Source: Aspidapion aeneum (taxonomy: Eukaryota; Arthropoda; Insecta; Coleoptera; Brentidae). Taken from it: DNA of 64,000 nucleotides. A program made the position numbers and the translations under genes. Position 1 is the stretch's first letter. Each line of letters opens with the position of its first letter. The notes below the pieces were generated by a model. That model did no database searches and had not been told where the DNA came from. It worked only from the letters and a program-made list of their open reading frames with translations. Location of the stretch: contig OY755039.1 of NCBI GenBank assembly GCA_963576565.1, forward strand, positions 132,886,095-132,950,094. Reading direction: 5' to 3'. This document shows, piece after piece, positions 24,836 through 35,410 of this stretch.

Positions 24836-24962
24836 TTTTTTATTATTAATGCTGTTAACTTCAGAGCATTATTTTTTTCTCTATTAATTTTAATTTCTTT
24901 TTTTTTTTTTTATATCATTAATGCTGTTAACTTCAGAGCATAATTTTTTTTCTATTAATTTT
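24836..24962 (-). repeat. 73-bp tandem duplication with homopolymer runs
   Basis: ATTAATGCTGTTAACTTCAG occurs at 24844 and 24917 with the same surroundings, each copy preceded by a long T run (plus strand). It lies between protease and reverse transcriptase and breaks the reading frame. Confidence 0.85.
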
Positions 24963-25630
24963 AATTTCACACATGAATTTCCATATAATATAGGAGGTTT
25001 TTTGGTTTTTACCACATTAAATTTGACAAAAATGCTGTTACATTTCACACCACATTTTTTTACATTTAAAAATATTGTCCCTATTGACAAAATTTTGCCC
25101 TCACAATATCCTACTAAGTTTGTGTCTGGCTTTTTTAATTGCTCTTTGGGTATTTTTAATTTTAAAAAGTAATCATAAGGTAAGATTGAGGTATCTGCCC
25201 CTGTATCTAACCTAAAAGGTACTGTTATTTTATTATTAATCTGTAAGTTTTGAACCCAATCATTTTTACATGATACACTACCTATCATATTTATACACAA
25301 TTGATCCTGAGAAAAATTAACTGATTCGCAAGACGAAGAAAATTCAGAACTAAAAGTTTCTATGTTGTTTACATGTTTCTTAGATGAACACATATGAGAA
25401 AAATGGTTATATTTCCTACATTTTTTACAAAACTTACCAAATGCTGGACAAGAACGAACTTTATGGTTAGAACCACATTTGTAACAGTTATTTATGTAAT
25501 TATTCTTATTATTACGCAAATTATTTGAAAAATTATTAAAATGTTTACTCATCTTTTGTTTTTTCTCCGCCATGATGGTGACGTTTCGACGTAGAAGCGG
25601 CGGATCGATAATCCATCTGCGCATGCCCAT
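24890..25630 (-). pseudogene. Gypsy nucleocapsid-protease region
   Basis: 246 residues. Near residues 49-82 are two zinc knuckles, CYKCGSNHKVRSC (C-x2-C-x4-H-x4-C) and CKKCRKYNHFSHMC (C-x2-C-x5-H-x4-C), which bind the element RNA. At ~141 lies the aspartic protease motif FRLDTGADTSIL, which matures Gag and Pol. The frame overlaps the upstream gag frame (25545-26267) by 86 bp and is shifted relative to it (+1 in the direction of translation). That could be a programmed shift or a mutation; I see no diagnostic slippery site. The C-terminus runs into the poly-A duplication. Confidence 0.85.
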
Positions 25631-26267
25631 TTGATGCTGGCTTGGTGAAATTTCTTGAAGGTCTGCCGACCATGTTTACATCCTGGTTCGATTCGACTTT
25701 ACTGCCCATAACTTCGAGTCTTCTGGTTGTCGCTTCAGCGCTTCGGCAAGTTTCCAATGCTTTTGCGAGTGTTATGTTGTGTTCACGCAAAAGTTTATGC
25801 TTCATGGCTGTATCAGAGATTCCTAGAATTAACCTGTCTCTAATTAGGCTTTCCTGGAGTGTTCCAAACTCACAGGAATTTGCTAAGTGCCGCAATTCTG
25901 TCACATAGGTCTCATAACTTTCATCATCTGCCTTATCCCGAGTATTGAAGATGTACCTTTCGTATGTGATGTTTTTGGCTGGAATGAAATATTCTGTGAA
26001 TGCCTCTATGATATCATCACATTTTTTCTTGTCCTTCCCGGTTTTAAAGTCTAAATTATTGTAGATTCTTAGGGCTTTGTCCCCTATTCTATTAAGAAGG
26101 ATGAAACCTTTATTTTCTTGAGATTCAGCGTCCAGTTTGCTGGCTTTGAGGTATATATTAAATTTTTGGATAAAGAAAGTCCAATTGTCGGCCATGCAAC
26201 CTGCAAAATTTAACTCACCAGGAGGAATGGCAGCGGCTTCGGTCGCCATTGTTTTTTCTTGGTCCAC
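25545..26267 (-). CDS. Gypsy Gag (capsid)
   Basis: 240-residue Gag, the structural protein that forms the retrotransposon particle and packages its RNA. The N-terminal half has the pattern of K02A2.6/Mag-like Gag proteins: WTFFIQKFNIYLKASKLD near residue 29-46, GDKALRIYNNL ~62-72, and a helix-rich stretch with ESYETYVTELRHLANSCEF ~116-134 typical of the retrotransposon gag domain. The start codon lies about 45 bp downstream of the 5' LTR and its primer-binding site, where a first Gag codon is expected. The nucleocapsid and protease lie in the overlapping frame downstream. This frame looks intact; the element as a whole is not. Confidence 0.8.
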   Translation of the reverse strand: MDQEKTMATEAAAIPPGELNFAGCMADNWTFFIQKFNIYLKASKLDAESQENKGFILLNRIGDKALRIYNNLDFKTGKDKKKCDDIIEAFTEYFIPAKNITYERYIFNTRDKADDESYETYVTELRHLANSCEFGTLQESLIRDRLILGISDTAMKHKLLREHNITLAKALETCRSAEATTRRLEVMGSKVESNQDVNMVGRPSRNFTKPASNGHAQMDYRSAASTSKRHHHGGEKTKDE

Positions 26268-26298
26268 TTACGAACAACGTGTGGATCCTTTTCACTTA

Positions 26299-26311
26299 AC
26301 TTCTGACACCA
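26299..26311 (-). other. Gypsy primer-binding site (tRNA-Leu type)
   Basis: Directly after the 5' LTR, the minus strand reads TGGTGTCAGAAGT, complementary to a CCA-ended tRNA 3' terminus. The sequence fits the leucine tRNA acceptor end used by many insect Gypsy elements. The assignment is from recalled tRNA sequence, not a search. Confidence 0.65.
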
Positions 26312-26587
26312 TATCGTACTTTGTGCACTACTTTTATGTTCAATTACTTAACCAGCTAACTAGCTTTAATTTAATGTAGTTTATTTCATTTATTATGATA
26401 TTCTTACTTAGGATTGAGGGATTGAAAATAATCGACACAGTTTTATGAAAAGCCATTACCCAAAGAGGGATCTTTTATTCTTGTTCATCATCAGGTGTGT
26501 GTCATACAGAGTGTGCGCAATGATCACATATTACATTTTATCATGTTTTCACTATAGTTCAGACTAACTTCAAAATCAAATATCACA
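26312..26587 (-). repeat. Gypsy 5' LTR
   Basis: 276 bp; direct repeat of 22049-22324 with no difference seen. It carries the promoter of the element, which would be transcribed leftwards. Confidence 0.9.
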
Positions 26588-26982
26588 GTAGTCTAAATAG
26601 ATTTTGATTTAAATTGGAAAACCATTAAAAAACTCATTCCTCTGGTACTCATCCCTCTGGAATTTTTATGCAATAATTCCTAAAATTCAGATAAATAAAT
26701 GTTTCTTAGCTTACCCCTAATTAGTTACATAAATTTAAAAAAACAAAATTATTTACAGTACAGTTATTTAAAGGCAATGACCAAAAATGATATCCATATA
26801 GCCCACTTTTGGTAGAATCATCCATAAACAAATAAACTAAAAACTACACCAAGTAGCTGCTTGTTTGGAAAATACTAAAATAAAATTGTTTCGATAAGTT
26901 TTTTTATCTCATTTTTCATGCAATTTAATTTTCTGCCCCCCCCCCCCAATTTATAACGTCACCAGCCGCCACTGTTGACTTA

Positions 26983-27229
26983 TTGGAAATTCCAAAATAA
27001 GGCTAGTAGTAATAAGGCAAGAACTTTATTTAAATAGTGCTCGATTTTAACGCGGATAGTAAAAAGAGTTATTGGAACAGGCTTTTTATTCGGTCGTCCC
27101 TTGTTCCTCATTTTTAAATGTCAAATCATCAGGTCGTTTAGATTTTCGGAGATTATTTGTGCAATGGAAGAAGATTTATGGAGTGCTATTTTTTGCCGAG
27201 GCGGACGATGGTACCATAGAGCATAGATA
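26983..27229. other. Non-coding stretch between nests
   Basis: No gene. The open frame at 27072-27266 (64 codons, +) has no recognisable domain. Confidence 0.5.
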
Positions 27230-27380
27230 CCCACATAGCACAAAAATCACATCAACGTTAAATTAACAACTCATACCATGTAATATTTTTGTTAAATCTA
27301 CATGCTTAAAGATAACTTAAAAACAAGGAGAAATCGAGCTATAAAAATGTACTTTTTGCTGAAGTTTCTGGTGCTGTGTA

Positions 27381-27842
27381 TGTATGCACAAGACATACAC
27401 CCTTTCGATAGCTTTAGGCGCTGGTTAAACTTTTAACGCATTAAGGATAAAAATGGAAAATAACGCGAGAACCATACAAAATGTCGATTGACACCTACCT
27501 GGCTATTTCTCGGCGGTACAAATTCCATTCACTGGGCGCCCAGGCTTCTACCAGAGTTCTTGAGTTGATCGAAATCACTGTGAGGAGTTGAGGTAACGGA
27601 TTGGAATGATTTTAGAATTGATTGGCACTATTTGCAATTGATTGAATTGTAGTTTTGGAAACCGAGTAAAACACGCCGGTTTCAATATGGAGGCTACGAT
27701 GATCTCTCTCTCATCGTGCCGGTAATTGCGCACTTTCTATCCGCGCACCTTGCGGTGTCACGTGACAACCTGTATGGTTCAGTGCAACGGAATAATTAAT
27801 ATTTAGGAAAATTAACTAAGTATTATTTGCCTTGCACGTACA
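27381..27842 (-). repeat. Bel/Pao 1 3' LTR
   Basis: 462 bp. The adjacent interior (27843-27860) reads, on the minus strand, as a purine-rich GGGCGGCCGGGAAAA tract, the likely polypurine primer for plus-strand synthesis. Confidence 0.9.
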
Positions 27843-28072
27843 TTTTCCCGGCCGCCCTAAAATACTATTTTAGAACCAGGAAAAATAATATGTATTATAA
27901 CTAGGGAATAACAATTATTATTTCCAAAAAAAATTAAAAAATTGCGACAACATGTTATTCTATTTTTTGCCGCGATAAAATAAAAAAAATATATTTCCCG
28001 AAAAGGAATAAAATTTAAAAAAAAGAATAATTCTATGACGACACTGACATAGAATGAACATTGCTTGAGTGT

Positions 28073-28564
28073 TCAGTTAAAAGGCAAAGGGCACAATTTA
28101 ACAATTGGACGTTTAAATAGCCCTTGTTGAATCCTAATCGTGACAACTCTAACATGTCCATCTGAACCAGGATGCAAATCTACAATCCTGCCTAAAGACC
28201 ACTGCAAGGGTGGTTTGTTTTCATTTTTTATGACTACTAAAGTATTTAACTCGACTTTAGTAGGTTTTTCTGTCCACTTGGACCTTTGCTGTAGAGTATG
28301 TAGGTACTCCTCTTTCCATCGGGACCAAAAATCAGTGTTCAATCGCTGAACAAGTTGCCACCGAGAAAGAGTGTTTAGTTTTAATTGTGATAGGTCTGGG
28401 ACAGAGTTTAAAGGTTCCATGGTAAGGAAATGTCCGGGAGTGAGTGGACAAAAATCATTGGGACCGGATGATTGCGCAGAGATTGGGCGACTATTTAGTA
28501 ATGCCTCGATCTGCACAAGCAAAGTATTTAGTTCTTCGTATGTAAGCTTCTGATTTCCGATCAC
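28073..28564 (-). pseudogene. Bel/Pao 1 integrase C-terminus (DUF5641)
   Basis: 163 residues. It contains the conserved Pao integrase segment EALLNSRPIS (~19-28), TPGHFL (~43-48) and the DUF5641 motif LSRWQLVQRLNTDFWSRWKE (~65-84), ending CPLP. It is the C-terminus of the polyprotein and sits next to the 3' LTR as expected. A deletion and frame change of a few tens of bases separates it from the upstream integrase frame. Confidence 0.85.
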
Positions 28565-28581
28565 TCGGTAAAGATGTGTTT

Positions 28582-30234
28582 TTACTGATTTAACACCAGC
28601 CTCTTAAAAGCCATTGAAATCTGAAGATGTTCAGAGGAAGCTTCGAAGAGCTTTTTAAGCTCAGAGTTTGCTCCTTGAAAATTGGAGCCTCTGTCGCTGT
28701 ATAAAAAATTACAACGACCCCTTCTAGCCATAAACCTTCTGAATGCGGCTATAAAGCATTCAGAAGTAAGGTCTGGCGCTTCTGTGTGGATAGCGCGAGT
28801 ACTTGCGCACACGAAAATGCAGATATAGGCTTTTAATTCTTTGGTACCCCGGTACCAACGACCTGGTGAAATTTTTATAGGACCAGCATAGTCCAAAGTT
28901 GCATGAGAAAAGCACTTTAGTTGTGAAATTCTAAAATAAGGTAAGTCACCTTGATAAGGGATGTAAGTCTTTGGTCTAAGGCGATAACATCTTATGCATC
29001 GAGATAAAACTGACTGAATAGCTCTGCGGGATGCTAAGATCCAGAATTGTTGTCTTAGTAAGTACTGAACTGTATTTAGCCCTGGATGGCTATTTTCCTT
29101 ATGAATATGTTCAATGATGAGGTCAGACAACCTGCCTGATCTGGGAAGCAATAGAGGATGTTTTGCATCAAAAGGTATAGAATTCGTATGCCTAAGACGA
29201 CCACCTACCCTTATCAGTCCGGTAGTGTCCAAAAAGGGTGCAATTTTTCGAAAAGCTTTGGGTAAAAGTTCGTTGTTTTTTAGTTGTTTTTGGAGGTCAG
29301 TGAAATGTAATTCTTGGCTTCTTCGAACCAAGAGTGTTAAAGCATACTGAATTTCAAAAATAGAAATAGGACCTGTAAGTGGTTCCATTTTGTTTTTAAA
29401 ATTATAAAATATTCGTCGAATCTGACAAATTAATTTTTGAATATGAAAAAGGGATGAATATTTATTTACAAGGAAGTCTAGAATATGATAATCGATGTTT
29501 GTAGTAAGTGTTATTTTTTCAGGCTTTTCTTCATTTAAAATTTGCTGAAAATCGGTTTCTGAGTTTTGGAGTAATGCGGGATTTTTTAAGTCCCATGTAG
29601 TACATGGTTGAATAAGCCAGGAAAGCCCTGTAAACCACAAGGGGTGGTTTATAAAATTAGAAGGAGTTGTGCCACGACTGGCGACATCCGCAGGGTTTTC
29701 TTGTGATTTTACATGATACCAGTTTACATTAGAGAGTTTTTCTTGTACTTGGCTAACTCTGTTAGCAACAAAAGGGCGCCATCTATGAGGTGAGCTACAA
29801 AGCCAAAAGAGGACGACTTGAGAATCTGTATAAGCGTAACTTTTATCTATTGAAATTAAAGGGGAATAAGTTTTTATAACAAAACTAAGAAGTTCAGTAA
29901 GAAGAACAGTACCTAAAAGTTCTAGTCTCGGGAGACTAATAGTTTTTAAGGGACTGACCCTTGATTTGCCCATAATTAAGGAAGTTTTTATGCTTTGAAC
30001 TGACAGCTCGATACGTAAATAAACGCAAGCTGCGTAGCCTAATTCTGATGCGTCCGAAAAAGCATGCAGTTGACAAGATATTATATCTTTAGAAAAAATG
30101 TGCCTAGGAAATTTAATATCTGATAAGCACTTAAGTTCATTTTGAAATTGTGTCCAATGCTGAAGAATAGATTTGTCCACGGGATCGTCCCATCCTATCT
30201 TGGAAATCCATAATTTTTGCATGACATTTTGCAA
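28582..30234 (-). pseudogene. Bel/Pao 1 RNase H-like and integrase core
   Basis: 550 residues. First comes an RNase H-like region that would degrade the RNA strand: AFSDASELGYAACVY (~53-67), YAYTDSQVVLFWL (~132) and NPADVASRG (~180). Then the integrase zinc-binding H-H-C-C region (HIHKENSHPG ~376, CIRCYR ~410), the first catalytic aspartate in ATLDYAGPI (~445) and the second in YSDRGSNFQGA (~518). The frame ends near ISMAF. The following PHxGG segment and its spacing to the catalytic glutamate are lost, so the integrase is broken. A frameshift at about 30230 separates it from the reverse transcriptase. Confidence 0.88.
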
Positions 30235-31062
30235 AAAATGAAATTGGAGAAAGCATCCCTAAAGGATCAAAAATAGAAGCAATAGCGCTTAGAATATTTC
30301 TTTTTGTGCATCGTTTTTCCGATGGCTGACAAGAGAAAAACATATTGTCTGATGTTGGGTCCCACTGGAGTCCAAGAACCTTTATGGATATAGGATTTTC
30401 CTTGTCAAAAGAAAAGGGAATTTGGCATTCGTCTGGTGATAGAGAGGATAGTAGTTTTGGGTGATTACTAGCCCATTTTTTAAGCTCAAAACAGCCTGAT
30501 TTTAGAAGAGCGATTAAATCTCGCTGTAGAGCTAGAGCCGACTCTATAGAGTTTGCGCCTGCGCAGATATCATCGACAAAAATGTCTTCTAGGAGCACTC
30601 TAGAAGCTTCTTTTCTTGGATTTTGGCTAACTCTTGAATAGTTCTGATGGCCAAAAAAGGACTAGATGTGATACCAAACGTGACAGTATTAAGTCTGTAT
30701 TCTTGAATAGGATCGCTTGAAGTGAAACGCTACAGAAGACGTTGATAATCACGATCTTCCGGAGCTAATTTTATTTGTAAAAACATTTGCGTAATATCCG
30801 AGAGCATGACTATTTCATGAAATCTGAATTTTAACAGAATTGAGTTGATGTCAGTTTGTAATTTGGGCCCTGGGAGAAGGGTAGAATTAAGGGATATACC
30901 TTTTGAACCCGCTGTTGCCGAGCCATTAAAAACTACTCGAACGCGTGAACTTGATTTATCGGGGCATACAACGCAGTGGTGGGGTAAATAATTTATGAAT
31001 TGGTTTTTTGATTCTGATTCTAGAATTAAACTCATATGATCGTTTTTTAAGTAGTTATTCAT
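30137..31062 (-). pseudogene. Bel/Pao 1 reverse transcriptase, broken
   Basis: Reverse transcriptase in two open segments. 30730-31062 (110 residues) has SSSRVRVVFNGSA and the first catalytic aspartate in LSDITQMFLQIKL (~90). 30137-30598 (153 residues) has the YxDD-equivalent IFVDDICAG (~6-14) and the Pao-typical blocks FELKKWASN (~37) and SIFDPLGMLSP (~107). Between them, at about 30728, a tryptophan-type codon position reads TAG, and a further frame change occurs at about 30600-30610. The connection to the gag-protease frame is also shifted (about 31100). Clearly a pseudogene. Confidence 0.88.
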
Positions 31063-31100
31063 AAATTCGGAATACTGTGAATATAGTTCGGGATTTTTTA

Positions 31101-33317
31101 TCAGTTTTTAATAGGTCTAGAGTGACGAAATGGCAATGAAACTTGAAAACGTCCCGAACTATCTCTCGTGACAGTTTTTTGATAAAATGATTCACATTTT
31201 TCCTCGTCAGGAGAGAAGAACTTCTTTGTTGGGAGAGACTCAACTTCCCAAAACTTGATCATCGTTTGATCTAGGGAATTATTTTGTAAAGAAGTAAAGT
31301 GACATGAATATGAAGTTGAATTGTATGTAGGTTGATTTGATATTTCCGTATTTCCCAGGAGCACCCAGCCGAACAAGGTTTCAAGTGCTATTGGCTGCCC
31401 CGGTTCTCCAGGAATAATGTTAGGTTGAATTATTTGAGAATAAACATGTGCTCCTAAAAGCATGTCTACAGGTGCGGGAATATTGAAAGTATTATCTCCT
31501 AAATTTAAATTAGAGATATGATGCCAATTGTGAGGATTAACTTGAAAAGATGGTAAATTTGCACTTACCTTTGGCAAAACATAGACATCAAGAGAAAGCG
31601 TTGGATTATTTTGGCCAACAGGCTTAATTGTGCAATTTGTTATGCCATTGGTGGTTGAAGTAGATTGATTGATGCCTCGTATGGGGACTATGAATTTTTT
31701 CCTAGATAATCCTAGGCGATTAAGACAATTTTCAGAAATAAAATTGGCCTCTGACGCATTGTCGAGGACAACCCGTATAGTTTGATAGTATCCACGACTA
31801 TCTAGGATGTCTACTTTTGTTGTAGAAAGTAAAATAGTACTTTGAGGTTTTTGAGTGGTGAGTGAGGTGCACCCACAATTAATGTAATCAATGCCCTCAT
31901 TGGGTGTTTCATTTTGTGTTTGATTGGGGTTTTGGGAAGATTGAATTGAATTTTGATTTAAGTTTGGGGTTGGTTGTACATTTGTAAAATACGCGTTTTG
32001 TGAATTCGATTGAGTAGTTTGCGAGTTATTACAAATACTCGTATGGTGACGCTGGCCACAGATACGGCAAGAAAAAGTAGATTGACATAAATTTAAGGGA
32101 TGCGATCTTAAACAATTGCTACACGCATTATTTTGCCTAACGTAGGCATTACGCTCCTGTATAGTTTTTGATAAAAATACCTGGCACTGTGAAAGATTGT
32201 GAAATTGATTATTTGTACATAAACGACATTTGTATTTATTTTGAAACAGATTCGAATTAAATTGTAAATTCGAATTATTTAATTGTTGTTGTCTATTTGA
32301 ATTTGAGTTGAATTGATTTGTATTTGAATTTGAGTTGTTTTGAGTTTCTGGAGTGAAACTAAAACTAGATTGATTTCGTTGTTGATTTGAATTAAAGAAT
32401 TTAGATTGATTTGGTTGGAATTGCGAATTATTGCTAAATGAAGTTATTTTTGAGTTTTGAGGATTTTGAGTTGTATTTGCCACGTAAACTTGTGGTTGAT
32501 ATGGTTTTGAGTAACTGTTGTAATTATTATTTGAATTGAATTGTCGCTTAGGTGGTTTTGGATTTGATTTTTGTAAATTGTCTGATTGCATAGTTGAATA
32601 AGAAATATTTTGCATGATTTGAACTGATTCTAAGGCCCTACAATGGTTTTTGAGGAAATCTGTAAGGTTTTCGTAGGTAGGAAGCTCCATTTTACTATAT
32701 TCTATCTCAAAAGAAGTTCGTATTGAGGTAGTTAAACGCGAAAGAAGCATGTTGAAAAGTATGAAATCCCAATGTTGAGTTGGAAAACCTAATAACTCTA
32801 AAGCAGAGATATTTTCATTAAAACTATCGAGTAAAGTTCTAAGATCCTTGGAAGAACAATTATTTTTTAAAGGAACCGTACTATTTACGGTGTTCCAGTA
32901 GCTTGTTGCCAAAAGTCTTTTGTTTTGGTATCGATCTACTAGTGTTTGAAAAGCAATATTGTAATTATTATCATTAATAGGCAAGTGTTTTATTAAACTG
33001 AGTGGTTCACCTCTTAAATATGAAATTAAATGTCTAAATTTCCTTACTGGAGGCATATTAGTGTTGTGAACTAATGAGCAAAACATATCATAAAAAGTGA
33101 CCCACTTTAATAAAGTGCCATCGTAACATGGGACATCCAATTTTAATAGATCCTTGTATTCATGACTGTTTGTTTGATTTTGAAGAGATACAAAATTGCC
33201 TTGTAAAGTATTTTGTTCTGGAAAAAGTTGATTGAAAATACTTTTAGTTTGAAAATAAAAATTGTCTGTGTCTTCTCGTACCTTATCTTGCACTTTGTCT
33301 TCGTCATCGTTCTCCAC
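31101..33317 (-). pseudogene. Bel/Pao 1 Gag-protease
   Basis: 738 residues. It contains a DUF1759 Gag domain (about 55-240, e.g. YDGTLLKWVTFYDMF), an Asn/Gln-rich low-complexity linker (~255-360), and cysteine-histidine knuckles CSNCLRSHPLNLC and CRICGQRHHTSIC (~395-430). An A16-type (DUF1758) aspartic protease follows, with VVLDNASEANFISE near 515-528 and a FGWVLLG block near 670. The nominal first codon is GTG, and the frame joins the 63-codon start segment (33317-33508) by a one-base frame change, so the real start lies upstream at 33508. Confidence 0.88.
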
Positions 33318-33508
33318 TAGGCTAATGACGTCATTGTGCAGTTTTTAAGCTCATCATAACACTCTTCCGCGTTCTCATACCTTGTTTTGAAAATAGATTT
33401 TACATTTGAATCGGTTTGAGCCTTTATGGCTGCTGTGTATGTTTCGGTAATCCGCGTAGCATAAACTGTGCGTTTTTGCACTGCCTTATCCAGGCCGGTT
33501 TTTGTCAT
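33317..33508 (-). pseudogene. Bel/Pao 1 Gag N-terminus
   Basis: 63 codons from an ATG about 350 bp inside the 5' LTR. It is charged and helix-prone (repeated K/R/E, e.g. KAVQKRTVYATRITETYTAA), as Bel/Pao Gag N-termini are. It stops where the long Gag-protease frame begins in a different frame, so a single-base indel is the simplest explanation. Confidence 0.7.
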
Positions 33509-33854
33509 TTTAATTGATTAATTAGTAATAAGTATTATCACTGAACACTAAAACGTTTTCACAATTTCTTATTATTTTATTTTAGTTTGTACACAAAGTT
33601 TTTATATTGACCTTCGTTCACTCGCCCGTAGGTAAACAAAAAACAGTTGTTTTTCGACCGCGATTTTTAAAATTAGACTGCAGAAAAATCGATAAAATTT
33701 TTAAACATGTGTGAGGAAAGTGGGTGGAGACAAAGGCGAGTCGCTTCGTCACTGATAAAGCCTGCCCCCCGTTGGTCCTTAATGGCGTCGTAAAATTTTT
33801 AGATTTTTGGTTTTTGAAGAATGAATTTTGATTTTTTGTTGTATTTTTTTGAAT

Positions 33855-33872
33855 ATCCGGCTCGAAGGACCA
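33855..33872 (-). other. Bel/Pao 1 primer-binding site (tRNA-Tyr type)
   Basis: Six bases inside the 5' LTR the minus strand reads TGGTCCTTCGAGCCGGAT. Its complement ends CGAAGGACCA, matching the acceptor end of insect tyrosine tRNA as I recall it. The same 18 bases occur in Bel/Pao 2. Confidence 0.75.
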
Positions 33873-33878
33873 TAAAAA

Positions 33879-34352
33879 TGTATGCACAAGACATACACCC
33901 TTTCGATAGCTTTAGGCGCTGGTTAAACTTTTAACGCATTAAGAATAAAAATGGAAAATAACGCGAGAACCATACAAAATGTCGATTGACACCTACCTTG
34001 CTATTTCTCGACGGTACAAATTCCATTCACTGGGCGCCCAGGCTTCTACCAGAGTTCTTGAGTTGATCAAAATCACTGTGAGCAGTTGAGGTAACGGATT
34101 GGAATGATTTTAGAATTGATTGGCACTAATTGCAATTGATTGAATTGTAGTTTTGGAAACCGAGTAAAACACGCCGGTTTCAATATGGAGGCTACGATGA
34201 TCTCTCTCTCATCGTGCCGGTAATTGCGCACTTTCTATCCGCGCACCTTGCGGTGTCACGTGACAACCTGTATGGTTCAGTGCAACGGAATAATTAATAT
34301 TTAGGAAAATTAACTAATTAATTAATTAAGTATTATTTGTCTTGCACGTACA
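33879..34352 (-). repeat. Bel/Pao 1 5' LTR
   Basis: 474 bp, 12 bp longer than its partner through extra TAAT units near 34312-34328. Confidence 0.9.
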
Positions 34353-35247
34353 GTGTATATAACGTGTTTTTTACCCTCGTTATTTTCATGTTCCAAATTT
34401 ACACTTGAAAAGTCTGAACCCACTAACTTTCTGCGTCTTTTTTTGGTCACGTTTTTTAACAACATTTTTTTAATTTAAAAGAGACGCGAAAGGAAGTTAT
34501 AAAACTTCACTAGTTTAAGACTACAACAACAGACAATTTTAAAGAAGGCGCTCAAGACAAGACAAAATATTTATATATCTATCTATATAGAGTATGTTTT
34601 TTTTAAAAGCTAAACAAGATTTTTTAACAGTAAACACCTTCATAGAATATTAATGTTAATCAGGTTAATAACAGATGCGTCGTAATCGTGGATCAGGGAT
34701 CAGTTCCTTAACAGGTTTTTGGAGTTTAGAGGCCAAAGCACTGCCTGATACATTTCGTCAAAGTGAAAAATCCCGACAATAGGTGGCGCTGCTTAACAGT
34801 AAAATCTCAAAAATATTCGGTAGAAAAGCAATGCAAGTCGCGTTTTAAAATTCGTGGAGAAAAGGCGTGCATCTAATTTGATTTTAACGTTGATAAAAAT
34901 CACGTGAAACTAACGTAACAATATTGCTGTTTTAATTTGATAATGGCGTTATTAAAACGCAGTTTTTAGCAACATTATTTTTTATAACGTCATTGAATAA
35001 CCTATTAAGCTCGTTTTCATATATGAAATAAACGTTTTTTTCTAGAAGCTTTTAAAATCAACGTTTTTTTTTCTCACGCCTTTTTACGTGTTAAACACGT
35101 GATTGTGCTATGTGGGTACCTCTTATAATAATAGATCATTTGCTGATAGACAAGGATGAGGACCTATAGCGGATCTTGGCCCTAAAAATTGAGGGGGGGC
35201 AAAAACATAACTAAATTATTACTTTTCTGCAAACGTATTATATATTA

Positions 35248-35410
35248 AGGGCCTGTCCTTAAATTACGTAACGCTCTAGGGGGGAGGGGGGGTTTGGCCT
35301 TGCGTTACACTCAATGTTTTTAATGTGTTTTTTCGTGAAAATGCGTTACGAGGGGGAAAGGCGGTCAAAAATCCGGAGTTTTTGCGTTACGTAATTTAAG
35401 GACGTTCCCT
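35248..35410. mobile_element. 163-bp MITE, TA-flanked
   Basis: The termini AGGGCCTGTCCTTAAATTAC and GTAATTTAAGGACGTTCCCT are inverted, about 28 bp in total including ACGTAACGC, and flanked by TA on both sides. G-rich and C-poor centre, non-coding. It lies exactly at the inner edge of the right arm of the foldback 27230-35784. Confidence 0.8.

Larger units (their letters stand above)
22049..26587 (-). mobile_element. Ty3/Gypsy LTR retrotransposon, young but deleted
   Basis: Two 276-bp LTRs (22049-22324 and 26312-26587) appear identical by eye. The element is flanked by a perfect 5-bp duplication, GTAGT (22044-22048 and 26588-26592). The primer-binding site follows the 5' LTR directly. Gag, protease, reverse transcriptase and integrase pieces are present in the right order on the minus strand. 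However, the element is only 4.5 kb: the RNase H and connection region between reverse transcriptase and integrase is missing and the frames are broken. Gag and protease style suggest the Mag/K02A2.6-like lineage. It must have been mobilised recently in trans, or deleted after insertion. Confidence 0.92.
21363..26824. mobile_element. TIR element nested in hAT, split by Gypsy
   Basis: The left end AGGATGATTCTAC and the complement of the right end (TGGATGATTCTAC) form terminal repeats with further similarity inwards, flanked by TA at 21361-21362 and 26825-26826. Without the Gypsy insertion it is about 920 bp. The motif CCTCTGG recurs at several points inside (about 21555, 21938, 26640, 26656). 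There is no transposase. A Tc1/mariner-type non-autonomous element is the likeliest reading. Confidence 0.6.
20893..26974. mobile_element. hAT element, copy 1, carrying nested insertions
   Basis: The left end CAGTGGCGGCTG and right end CAGCCGCCACTG are inverted and flanked by 8-bp near-duplicates (GTGACTTA at 20885-20892, TTGACTTA at 26975-26982), the hAT signature. The subterminal sequence (for example the TAACAGCAAGCGATTAATT and TTACAAGCCGGCAGCGC blocks) is shared with the second copy at 37573-38846. One transposase fragment remains (21173-21360). Its interior is interrupted by a TA-flanked TIR element, itself interrupted by a Gypsy element, so only about 620 bp of the interval is hAT sequence. 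Confidence 0.85.
27381..34352 (-). mobile_element. Bel/Pao LTR retrotransposon 1 (defective)
   Basis: About 7 kb on the minus strand. The LTRs at 27381-27842 and 33879-34352 begin TGTATGCAC and end CACGTACA. They differ by a 12-bp TAAT-type insertion and about seven substitutions (roughly 98.5% identical by eye). The perfect 5-bp duplication GTGTA is at 27376-27380 and 34353-34357. Gag, A16-type protease, reverse transcriptase, RNase H-like and integrase pieces follow the Bel/Pao order. At least four frameshifts, one in-frame stop and one integrase deletion make it non-autonomous. Confidence 0.93.
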
